DNA of 64,000 nt from Verrucomicrobiota bacterium. Its GTDB lineage: Bacteria > Verrucomicrobiota > Verrucomicrobiia > Opitutales > Opitutaceae. The notes beneath the pieces are model-generated. The model was given only the letters and a program-made list of their open reading frames with translations, did no database searches and was not told the DNA's origin. Location of the stretch: positions 1 through 64,000 of the forward strand of contig JACRKC010000129.1 in the NCBI GenBank assembly GCA_016235555.1. Direction: 5' to 3'. The position numbers and the translations under genes are program-made. Below, in pieces: positions 10,245-17,962 of the stretch (positions within the stretch are counted from its first letter, which is position 1; each line of letters starts with the position of its first letter).

Positions 10245-11342
10245 ATGACCCGTTACGAAGCCTACCTCACGAAGGACTGGAAGGAACACGGCATCGCCCA
10301 TGTGGTGGTCGCGCGCATCAGTGACGACACCGTGGCGGCCGTCGGCGTGTTTCTTGTCGATACCTACTGTCTCGGCGTCAAAGACGCCTTTCTGGAGTCG
10401 GATGTGCCGGCGTCGGAGCTGGAGGGTTTCATCGCCGCCAATTTCCCCGGGGGCGACCCGGAGCGCATCCATCCCACCTGCGCCAAGAAACTCATCGAAG
10501 GCGCCATCGCCTACGCGGAGGGCCTCGGCTTTGCGCCGCACCGGGATTTTCGCAAAGCGCGCCGCGTGCTCTCGGGCCTCGACGCGGCCTTGTGCCCGAC
10601 CGGGTTCACCTTCGGTTGCAATGGCCGCCCGTGCTACATCCAGGGTCCGAACGACGACGAAGCGCGCGTCGATCGCGTGCTGGCCACGCTCGAGGCCCGC
10701 TGCGGCGCCGATGGTTTCGACTACGAACTGCCCGAAGATGAGGACGACATCTCATCCGTGCGCGAAGCGCTGATCGAATGGCTCGATGCCGAGCCGCCCG
10801 ACGTGCCGCGCTTCTACCAACTCAGCGGCATGGTCACCGCGCTGCACATCTGCCCCGGCGTGGTGCTGCCCACCGCGCTGCTTGATGTGCTGTGGGCGGA
10901 GAGCGATCCCGGTTGGTCCAGTGACACGGAGCTGCAGACCTTCATGGACCTGTTGATGGAGTATTGGAACTACGCCGGCGACCTCGTGGCCGACGCCGTC
11001 CAACCTGACGCCCCCGCTCACGTCCAGATCATGGACATCTGGGCGGAAAACCTGCCGGGGGATTCCAGTCTGCCGATGATGGCGGCGACAATCGAGTGGG
11101 CGGTCGGCTTCATGCGGATGACCGCGGTGTGGCCCGAGGTGTGGAAAGACGCGCTCACGCGGCCCGAGCTCGTTCCGCACTGGGAAGTCGTGCGCTGGTG
11201 GGCGCACATCACCGAGGACAACAACAAGGATCGCATCGCCGATGCGGCCGAGGCAGCCGTGCCCCGCACCATCAACCATTCCGTGATCGCTCTCGCCCGC
11301 GCGCTGCGGAGCGAACGCACTTCGCCCGGCAGTGTCACGTAA
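10245..11342 (+). CDS. YecA/UPF0149-like hypothetical protein
   Basis: A 365-residue protein from the ATG at 10245, divergent from the radical SAM gene with 88 bp between starts. The N-terminal part ([20 protein letters not shown], then DTYCLGVKD) and the acidic middle are shared by uncharacterised bacterial proteins; the C-terminal half, with [17 protein letters not shown] and a helical, acidic stretch, resembles the YecA/YgfB (UPF0149) family. No catalytic motif or membrane segment is visible, so it is probably cytoplasmic. The family assignment is from memory of sequence style and is weak; a profile search would settle it. Confidence 0.6.
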   Translation: MTRYEAYLTKDWKEHGIAHVVVARISDDTVAAVGVFLVDTYCLGVKDAFLESDVPASELEGFIAANFPGGDPERIHPTCAKKLIEGAIAYAEGLGFAPHRDFRKARRVLSGLDAALCPTGFTFGCNGRPCYIQGPNDDEARVDRVLATLEARCGADGFDYELPEDEDDISSVREALIEWLDAEPPDVPRFYQLSGMVTALHICPGVVLPTALLDVLWAESDPGWSSDTELQTFMDLLMEYWNYAGDLVADAVQPDAPAHVQIMDIWAENLPGDSSLPMMAATIEWAVGFMRMTAVWPEVWKDALTRPELVPHWEVVRWWAHITEDNNKDRIADAAEAAVPRTINHSVIALARALRSERTSPGSVT

Positions 11343-11344
11343 TA

Positions 11345-11423
11345 GGTGGAGCGCGTTGCCCCCAACGCGCTTCTGCGGTCCACGTCGCAGTCCCGGCGGG
11401 TGGGGGGCAAGGCGCTCCACCCC
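11345..11423. repeat. Palindromic repeat, family L, copy 1
   Basis: Inverted repeat with arms GGTGGAGCGCGTTGCCCCCA and the mirrored GGGGGGCAAGGCGCTCCACC, between convergent genes. A second copy (12827-12945) has the same arms but carries another palindrome in its centre. Confidence 0.8.
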
Positions 11424-11440
11424 GGCTGCACGGATCCGGC

Positions 11441-12679
11441 TCAGTCAAACCCGCGCTTCAGCCGCGCCCGCAGGTCCTCGATCAACGCGTCGCATTCGCG
11501 TGCCAGCGACTCCAGCTCGCCGCGCGCGGCGGCGAGCCACGCGGGATCGGTCAGCTTTTCCTCCGCACACGCGCCGGCCGCCCGCAACGCATCGTCCAGA
11601 TACTCGCGGGCGCGCTTGAGGCGGACGATCTTGCCCGCGCAGAAATCCACGGGCGGCGGCCACTCTTCGCCGCCGAGCGCGCCGGCGAACTTCGCCCCGG
11701 CGCTCATCGCCGCGCCCACCAGCTCCGCGACCGGGTGCTCGCGCGGTGCGTCGTCGGGCACCCAGCCGCGCGCGTCCACGTCGTTCATCATCCGCACCGA
11801 GAGTTCGAACGCCCGCTCGGCCACCGGGTGTTTGTGATCCAACTCGGCTTCGAGTTCCGGATCGGGATGCTTCAGCGCCTCCTCGGCCGCGCGGTTCATT
11901 TCCTCGACCCATTCGGCCCGTTCGGCCTCCTGCTCGGGCGTGAGCGGTTTCTCCCCCCGCTCGCGGGCGCGACGCTCGAGTTCCTCCTCGAGAATTTTCG
12001 CATAGTCGGCCTCCGGACCCTCGCGATCGAGTCGCGCCTGGATGCGATCGGCCAGGCGATCGCTGTCGGCCTGCATTTTTTCCGCCTCCTCCTCGGTCTG
12101 CGGCTGCCCTTCGTTCCATTCCGGCGGCGTGTCGTCGATCGGTTCGCCCTTCGCCTGGCGCTCGGCGATGACCGCCTCGCCGAGTTGCTGCATGAATCCG
12201 CTCATGCCGTCGGCGTTGGCGGCGCGCTGTTTTTCCTCCTCGTCCGGCGTCATGTCCCACGCGATGTCGGGCGAAATGGTGAGCTGGAACGTCGCCGACT
12301 CGATCACGATGCGGCCGTTGCGATCGCTGAACCACTCGAGATAAAGGCTGTTGCCCCAGTGCCACGGCCACGGCTTGCGCGCCTTGTAGTATTCGCCGAT
12401 CTGGCTGAGCGGAATCTCGGGCACCTTCACTTTGCGGGACGCGGTGACGTCGCCGACGGTGCCCGTCTGCCGCGTCGCGAGGCCCTTGAGCTCGCCAGGT
12501 TGCGGCTCCGGGTTCACAAACTCCAGCCGCCGTCCCGCGAGGTCGCGCCAGCAGTTGCCGGCGAGATCGAGCTCCACCGGCTCGGCGCGGCCGGCGAACC
12601 AGATGCGGCCGGTCACGCGGTCGCGCACGCGGTTGTCGATTTCACCGCGGACGACGGCTTCGTGAATGCGCCAGGCCAT
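11441..12679 (-). CDS. Conserved hypothetical charged protein
   Basis: A 412-residue protein I cannot assign to a named family. It begins MAWRIHEAVVRGEIDNRVR, the opening of a small beta-rich domain of about 110 residues (WFAGRAEPVELDLAGNCWRD). A middle region from about residue 140 to 270 is very rich in Glu, Arg and Ala (for example EEAEKMQADSDRLADRIQAR) and probably forms long helices or a coiled coil. The C-terminal helical region has paired cysteines spread apart. There is no signal peptide or membrane segment. Codon use and GC match the neighbours, so it looks like a resident gene. Confidence 0.6.
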   Translation of the reverse strand: MAWRIHEAVVRGEIDNRVRDRVTGRIWFAGRAEPVELDLAGNCWRDLAGRRLEFVNPEPQPGELKGLATRQTGTVGDVTASRKVKVPEIPLSQIGEYYKARKPWPWHWGNSLYLEWFSDRNGRIVIESATFQLTISPDIAWDMTPDEEEKQRAANADGMSGFMQQLGEAVIAERQAKGEPIDDTPPEWNEGQPQTEEEAEKMQADSDRLADRIQARLDREGPEADYAKILEEELERRARERGEKPLTPEQEAERAEWVEEMNRAAEEALKHPDPELEAELDHKHPVAERAFELSVRMMNDVDARGWVPDDAPREHPVAELVGAAMSAGAKFAGALGGEEWPPPVDFCAGKIVRLKRAREYLDDALRAAGACAEEKLTDPAWLAAARGELESLARECDALIEDLRARLKRGFD

Positions 12680-12746
12680 AGGTTTTCGCTGCGCGAAAAC
12701 CTAGATTTCCGCGCCCCCAGGCAAAGCCTTATTTTCCCAGGGCGCA

Positions 12747-13128
12747 GCGCGTCGTGGCTGAGGCGTCCCGCCTCAGTGGGAATCGTGCATTTGAATGTGG
12801 TTTCGCTGGCGAAAAGATCGGATCGAGGTGGAGCGCGTTGACCCCCAACGCGCTTTTGGTGGGAGGGGCTTTACGCCCCGACGAGTCGCGGGGTAAACCG
12901 CTCCCACCTTCACACCAGCGCGTTGAGGGCAACGCGCTCCACCCCGACTGCAATGTTCTGCCTCAGAGGGCGTCGAAAAAACCTCGTGATCGCGCGGTCC
13001 TGTAGCGGAACGCGTGAGCGTTTCGCTCGAAGCGGCGAAAGCCTCACGGCTTCCGCTACCCTGCTGGGCGACCTTTTTCGACGCCTTCTCAGTTGAGAAA
13101 AACACGAGACGGGACGCCTCGTCCACGA
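12747..13128. repeat. Nested palindromic repeat cluster (families K, L, D, C)
   Basis: The 490-bp gap between the hypothetical protein and pcm holds no gene but several palindromes. Family K (CGTCGTGGCTGAGGCGTCCC) appears at 12751-12776 and again, inverted, at 13103-13128. Between them lie family L (12827-12945) with family D nested inside it (12858-12908), and then a palindrome with arms near GGCGTCGAAAAA (12961-13092) whose centre is family C (13002-13059). Such nesting means that repeats have been inserted into older repeats. Confidence 0.8.
13002..13059. repeat. Palindromic repeat, family C, intergenic copy
   Basis: A 58-bp inverted repeat, GTAGCGGAACGCGTGAGCG…CGGCTTCCGCTAC. Read on the other strand, both arms (26 and 25 bases) are identical to the copy found in frame inside the antiporter-like gene at 56077-56132; only the loop differs (7 against 5 bases). 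A longer relative is at 40903-40972 and one arm is in nuoC. Confidence 0.9.
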
Positions 13129-13171
13129 TCCTATCCTGCCGCTTGCCGGGGCCGCGGCCGGGCGCTAGCGT

Positions 13172-13915
13172 GTGACCGTGAATTCACGCTGGTTGCTTTG
13201 GTCGCTGGGCTGCGGTGTCGCCCTCGCCGGCGGCGGCGAGCCGCCGCGCCCCTCGTCGCCGTTTCCCGTCGACGAGGCCTTCGCGAAACACCGCGAGGCG
13301 ATGGTCCGGGCTCAAATCGAGGCGCGCGGCATCAAGGACCCCGCGGTGCTCGCCGCGCTGCGGCGGGTGCCGCGCCACGAATTCGTGCCCGACGCCCAGC
13401 GTCGTTTCGCCTACGAGGACCGGCCGCTGCCGATCGCGGCGGGGCAGACGATTTCGCAACCCTTCATCGTCGCCGTGATGACCGAGCTGCTGCGCGTGAA
13501 GCCCGGCCAGCGCGTGCTCGAGATCGGCACCGGCTCGGGTTATCAGGCCGCCGTGCTCGCGGAGCTGAAACTCGAAGTCTACTCGATCGAGATCGTCGCG
13601 GAGCTCGCGCAGTCGGCCCGCGTCACGCTTTCCCGCCTCGGCTACGACCGCGTGCACGTGCGTGCTGGCGACGGTTACGCGGGCTGGCCGGAGTTCGCGC
13701 CGTTCGACGGCATCATCGTGACCGCCGCGCCGCCGAAAGTCCCGCAACCGCTGATCGACCAGTTGAAACCCGGCGCCCGCCTCGTCGTGCCCGAGGGTGT
13801 GCAGGAGCAGGAGCTGGTCGTCTACGAAAAGCGGGTCGACGGCGAACTCCACCGCACGAGCGTGCACCCCGTGCGCTTCGTGCCGATGACCGGGAAGGCG
13901 CAGGAGCGGAAGTAA
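13172..13915 (+). CDS. pcm: Protein-L-isoaspartate O-methyltransferase, apparently exported
   Basis: A 247-residue enzyme that methylates L-isoaspartyl residues in damaged proteins using S-adenosylmethionine, starting their repair. The signature is clear: IKDPAVLAALRRVPRHEFVP, AGQTISQPFIVAVMTELL, the SAM-binding motif I VLEIGTGSGYQAAVLAEL near residue 115-132, and GYAGWPEFAPFDGIIVTAA. The core is normal in length. Unlike the usual cytosolic enzyme it begins with a hydrophobic stretch (RWLLWSLGCGVALAGG) that looks like a signal peptide or lipoprotein-type signal, so it may act in the periplasm. The start is GTG, either 13172 or 13178. Confidence 0.93.
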   Translation: MTVNSRWLLWSLGCGVALAGGGEPPRPSSPFPVDEAFAKHREAMVRAQIEARGIKDPAVLAALRRVPRHEFVPDAQRRFAYEDRPLPIAAGQTISQPFIVAVMTELLRVKPGQRVLEIGTGSGYQAAVLAELKLEVYSIEIVAELAQSARVTLSRLGYDRVHVRAGDGYAGWPEFAPFDGIIVTAAPPKVPQPLIDQLKPGARLVVPEGVQEQELVVYEKRVDGELHRTSVHPVRFVPMTGKAQERK

Positions 13916-14029
13916 GCGCGACGAAATACGGAATCGCGTTGAGTAGACTTGGCGGCATTTCGCCCACTTGAGGTCACAAAGTGGCACCTCAAACTCTCCG
14001 CGTCGGCGCCAAAATGGTTGGCCGGGCGA

Positions 14030-15988
14030 TTACGTTCCTACGACCTCATCCATAGCCAAGATCTCGATAATCACGTATCTCTTGAAGTCGTCCACCGTCG
14101 TGAAGCACCGGTAGCCGGCACGGCTGGCGAGAGCCAGGACTTCGTTGCTTTCGTTCAGCAGCACGGCCACCGGCTGGCTCAGTTCCGACTGAATCCCGTC
14201 GGGCCAAGCCAAATCAAATACCGCTACTTGCTCGCCGCTGATTGGGTCGGTGTAATCAAACGCTAGCATTCCGCGTGGCAGTCCTTTGTCCCGCATCCAC
14301 TCATTGAGCGATTCGAGTGTCTCCTCCTCGGCTTCGCTCGTGATGCCGCTGGCAGCAAAAACTTTCGCAGGCACCGCAGCGGGCGGCCCGGCGAGCCAGC
14401 GAGTGTCGCCGTGGAGTAACTCCTCCATTTGCCGGTTCATTTCTGCGGCGAGCAGCACCTTTCGCGCTTCAAGGAAATCGCGATACCGTTCGATTCTCCA
14501 AAGTGCTGGGTCCGATGGAATCCACTGCGATGCCAGTGCGCCCGGATGCGCCTTTTCGACCGCGGGGAAGTATTCCTGGGGCAAGGTCGCACTGATGTCT
14601 AGGTTCGTATCCTTGGTCAGGAAGCAGAAGTTGGCCACTGCGTTCACCTCCGGCTTCCGGAATTTCCGCCCGTAGAGCTGCTTCTTGGGGAAGATGTGAT
14701 GCACCTCCAGCCTGCTCATTTTGCCGAGTAGATTCGCTTTGAGCGGCAGACCTGTGCCCCAATCGCGTGCCTCGCCCATGCGCGTGAGCAGGTAAAGAAC
14801 CGGGTAGAAGCGCGCACCGAGACTCCAACCGGTGAAGTGACCCGCCTCGACACGAAGTCCCCCATGCCAAAGGCGGAGCTGTTCAAGTAGTTTTTCGAGG
14901 CCTCCATCGGCTTCCTCCAAAGCGGCGAGGTCTTGATCGACATACGACTCGGTCGAACCAGAGAACCGACCCCACATTCCCGCCTGCACAAACCAGAATA
15001 GCAGCTTGTCGCGCTCCTTCGCATCCAGCCCCCCCGTGCGCCGGTCGAGATAACGTGCCATCACAGGCACCGCAAAACGGCCGAATAACACTTGGTCGTG
15101 ATCCAACCCCAACCGGCCGCTGATCAAATTGAGGCACGTATCAATGTGCTTTGTGGCGCGATTGAGGCCATCCTGAATCTCCTCCGACGTCTTTTCGTGA
15201 AGAAACTGAAACTTCGCTTCGCCGGTCAGAACAGTGTTCACGGAGCGCAGGAGCCAGTCCAAATTGAAATGGTAATCCGCCCTTGCCCAGTGCTTGAGCT
15301 TGGCCTTCATCACGTCGCGACCTTCTGGCCAATCGGCACAAATCTTCGCAAGCGCCAGATCGCCTTTGGAGAGTTTGGTGCCGCCGCTGTTAACCCGGTT
15401 GAAAATGTCCACGACCACATCCAATGACTTGTCCGCGCCGGTCACTTCCTCGACGTGAAGGTCGATTTCCCCAATACCGAGTATTCGGGAGATTCTCGCC
15501 GAATACTTGATTGCTTTCGTCCCCACGCGTGAATCCTCAGCGAGTTTCTCAACCAGTCTTTCGTGCCCCTGCTGCCCCTGACTCATCAGCGCAGTCACAT
15601 CGATCCATAACGGGTCATCCTTCATCTTGACTGGCTGATAAAATTCGAACGCCTGCACATCGAGGTGGAACATCAACCCGGTCAGCGTCTGCGGATTACC
15701 GTCGAAGAACTTCGGCGGCCGGCCCCGAACCACGCCGTAAAGTGAGGTCATGCGCTGTTGGCCGTCGAGCAGCAGCTTCACGACGCCGGCCGCCAGCGGA
15801 CCATCACCGCGGTGTGTAGCCAATTTTGACTCGGTGGCCCACACCAGCAGCCCGCCAACCGGGTGCCTGCGGTAAAGAGAGTCGAACAAGCCGCGCACCT
15901 GCTCTCGGTTCCAAACATAGCCGCGCTGAAATTCGGGGAGTGCCATGTGGCCACTGTCTATGTGGTCGAGAATGGTGGAGATTTTCAT
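14030..15988 (-). CDS. DUF262 / HNH-family nuclease-like protein (GmrSD/SspE-like, possible defence gene)
   Basis: A 652-residue protein. The N-terminal DUF262 domain shows PEFQRGYVWNREQVRGLFDS at residues 18-37 and the nucleotide-binding and hydrolysis motif DGQQRMTSL at about 75-83. A C-terminal region near residues 427-437 holds an HNH-type metal-finger motif, LEVHHIFPKKQL, as in DUF1524. The pairing matches type IV restriction protein GmrSD and SspE, which sense and cut modified phage DNA, and some ParB-like regulators. A further 170 residues at the C-terminus are of unknown role. Codon use is visibly more AT-rich than its neighbours, suggesting transfer. No other defence gene flanks it, so the defence role is inference. 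Confidence 0.82.
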   Translation of the reverse strand: MKISTILDHIDSGHMALPEFQRGYVWNREQVRGLFDSLYRRHPVGGLLVWATESKLATHRGDGPLAAGVVKLLLDGQQRMTSLYGVVRGRPPKFFDGNPQTLTGLMFHLDVQAFEFYQPVKMKDDPLWIDVTALMSQGQQGHERLVEKLAEDSRVGTKAIKYSARISRILGIGEIDLHVEEVTGADKSLDVVVDIFNRVNSGGTKLSKGDLALAKICADWPEGRDVMKAKLKHWARADYHFNLDWLLRSVNTVLTGEAKFQFLHEKTSEEIQDGLNRATKHIDTCLNLISGRLGLDHDQVLFGRFAVPVMARYLDRRTGGLDAKERDKLLFWFVQAGMWGRFSGSTESYVDQDLAALEEADGGLEKLLEQLRLWHGGLRVEAGHFTGWSLGARFYPVLYLLTRMGEARDWGTGLPLKANLLGKMSRLEVHHIFPKKQLYGRKFRKPEVNAVANFCFLTKDTNLDISATLPQEYFPAVEKAHPGALASQWIPSDPALWRIERYRDFLEARKVLLAAEMNRQMEELLHGDTRWLAGPPAAVPAKVFAASGITSEAEEETLESLNEWMRDKGLPRGMLAFDYTDPISGEQVAVFDLAWPDGIQSELSQPVAVLLNESNEVLALASRAGYRCFTTVDDFKRYVIIEILAMDEVVGT

Positions 15989-16129
15989 GCGATTCCGAAT
16001 TCCCTGTAGCCAGTCCTCTCGTTAAAGCGCGATCGAGAGCGAGGCGTGAAAACCCTTCGGTGTCGCCGAGAAATGGGCAAACAAGAAAGAGGACGGGGTC
16101 GTGCGGCAATCCTGGCGGGCATGCAATCT

Positions 16130-16215
16130 TTGTGGCACGGATCTCCCGGCCCGTGCGATTGGTGGAACACTCCAGGGGTGGTCGAACCGTCACGGGTCGG
16201 GAGACCCGTGCCACG
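16130..16215. repeat. Palindromic repeat, family F
   Basis: Arms GTGGCACGGATCTCCCGG and the mirrored TCGGGAGACCCGTGCCAC enclose a loop of about 45 bp. It fills the gap between the DUF262 gene and the end of the sulfatase gene. I see no gene in 15989-16236. Confidence 0.7.
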
Positions 16216-16236
16216 CAATCGCCCGCCAGCGGGCTC

Positions 16237-17709
16237 CTACCTTCTGCGGCCGGGGAGATTGGCCAGCAGCGCCTTCATTTCGGCGAGTTGCGCGGCGTGG
16301 CGCGGATCGGCGGCGAGGTTGGTGAGTTCGTGCGGATCGTTTTGTTCGTCGAACAGCACTTCGCCGCGCTCGGCTTCGACCCATTGGCTGTAGCGCCAGC
16401 GATCGGTGCGCACGGTGCGGCCGAGAAATTCGCGATACGCCACCACCGAGTAGGCGGGGCGATCCCATTTGGCCGCGGGATCGCGCAGAAGCGGGAGCAT
16501 CGACACGCCCTCCACGCCGTCGGGCGCGGGCAGGCTGCACAGCTCGGCGAGCGTGCGGTAGAGGTTGACCATCTCAATCGGACGATCGCAGACGGCGCCG
16601 GCTTTCGGGGTGACGCCCGGCGCGACGAGGAGGAACGGCGCGCGCACCGCGACCTCGAAGAGCGAGTAGGCTTTCGACCAGCGGCCTTTCTCGCCGAGGT
16701 GGTAGCCGTGGTCGCCCCAGAGGACGACGATGGTGTTGTCGCGCAGGCTGAGTTCGTCGAGGGCGCGGAGGATGCGGCCGACGTTGTCGTCCATGAACGA
16801 CACCGCGGCCCAATACGCTCGCTTCATCTCGCGCGCTTGCGCCTCGCTCGCATCGCGCCCGATGAAGAGATCGGTGTTGCGGGGAACCACGCTCAGCTCG
16901 GGAAAGCCCGGCGGCACGGTGGGACGGTGCGCAAAATCGACGGGTAGCTCCATCTTGTCGATGTCGTAGAGGTCGTAGAACTTTTTCGGCGCGCGCGGCG
17001 GGCTGTGGGGGTTGGTGAAGCCGCAGGCCAGGAAGAAGGGCTTCCCGGCGTCCTTGTATTTCTTGAGGTATTCGACGGTGCGCTTGGCGTGCTGCACGTC
17101 CTGGTAGGTCTCGCCGTCGCCTTCGAGCACGACGATCGAGTCGGAGCCGCCGGCGCGGAACGGGCCCTTGCTTTTCGCGGCGGGCGCGTCGTCCGGATCG
17201 CGGGGCGCGGCCGCCGCGCGTTTGCCGCTGGCGGCGGAATCGATCGTTTCGGAGGCGTCGTCGGCATGGCGGCGGCGGGCGCCGCCCTCGGTCCAGGCGT
17301 CGGTGTCGTCGATGCCGATGTGGAAGATCTTGCCCTCGGTGACGGTGTTGTAGCCGTGGTCGCGGAAGTAGCGCGGCAACGTGACCCAGTCGCGATGCTC
17401 GCGGCCCCACCACTGGCGGTTGTCCAGCACGCCGGTCTGCGTGGGATAGCGACCGGTGAGGAGCGAAGTGCGCTGCGGGTTGCAGAGCGGGTATTGGACG
17501 TAAGCGCGGTTGAAGCGCACGGAGCGGGCAGCGAGGGCGTCGATGTTCGGTGTCTTGATGCCGGCGACGCCGTAGCAGCCGAGCTCGGGGCGGAGGTCAT
17601 CGGAGATAAGGAAGAGGACGTTCGGGCGCGGTGCGGGAGCGGCGGCGAAGGCCGTGCCGCAGCAGCAGAGAACCAGCGCGAGTAGCCAAGGGCGGGGCGG
17701 GTTCTTCAT
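16237..17709 (-). CDS. Secreted sulfatase (iduronate-2-sulfatase-like)
   Basis: A 490-residue type I sulfatase that would remove sulfate esters from sulfated glycans outside the cytoplasm. A signal peptide (PWLLALVLCCCGTAFAA) leads into PNVLFLISDDLRPELGCYG, with the first metal-binding aspartates. The active-site motif C-N-P-Q-R is at residues 76-80; its cysteine is normally converted to formylglycine by a maturase, which is not seen in this window. WGDHGYHLGEKGRWSK supplies the second metal site. The start at 17709 is chosen because it opens the signal peptide. Lying next to a TonB receptor, it fits uptake and breakdown of sulfated polysaccharide. Confidence 0.92.
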   Translation of the reverse strand: MKNPPRPWLLALVLCCCGTAFAAAPAPRPNVLFLISDDLRPELGCYGVAGIKTPNIDALAARSVRFNRAYVQYPLCNPQRTSLLTGRYPTQTGVLDNRQWWGREHRDWVTLPRYFRDHGYNTVTEGKIFHIGIDDTDAWTEGGARRRHADDASETIDSAASGKRAAAAPRDPDDAPAAKSKGPFRAGGSDSIVVLEGDGETYQDVQHAKRTVEYLKKYKDAGKPFFLACGFTNPHSPPRAPKKFYDLYDIDKMELPVDFAHRPTVPPGFPELSVVPRNTDLFIGRDASEAQAREMKRAYWAAVSFMDDNVGRILRALDELSLRDNTIVVLWGDHGYHLGEKGRWSKAYSLFEVAVRAPFLLVAPGVTPKAGAVCDRPIEMVNLYRTLAELCSLPAPDGVEGVSMLPLLRDPAAKWDRPAYSVVAYREFLGRTVRTDRWRYSQWVEAERGEVLFDEQNDPHELTNLAADPRHAAQLAEMKALLANLPGRRR

Positions 17710-17781
17710 GGCGGGAAACGTGGCGGCGGGCGGGCGGATGCACAGCGCGGCGGGGCGCGGACAGTCCACTGTCCAAAGCAC

Positions 17782-17848
17782 GTAGCGGCCGAGGTGACGA
17801 GGCCGGAGTTCAGTCGCAACTCGCCGGCCTCCTCACGTCGGCCGCTAC
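17782..17848. repeat. Palindromic repeat, family B, copy 1
   Basis: A 67-bp inverted repeat with arms GTAGCGGCCGAGGTGACGAG and the mirrored CTCACGTCGGCCGCTAC. The second copy is in the nuoM upstream gap at 53583-53653 with nearly the same arms and an unrelated loop. Beside it (17874-17930) lie fragments of other palindromes, including one arm of family O. Confidence 0.85.
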
Positions 17849-17962
17849 GCACCGGGGCACAGACAGTCTATTCGCTCACGCTCGCGGCTACGGGGCGGTC
17901 GGCTTGCTGGCGCTCGCCGCTACGCACGGAATCCACCGCGGCGGGGGCGCCGCGGCTCGAGC

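Noticed and set aside
12747-13128. CRISPR array or tandem repeat array
   Set aside because: The repeats are inverted, of different families and nested; there are no regularly spaced direct repeats with spacers.
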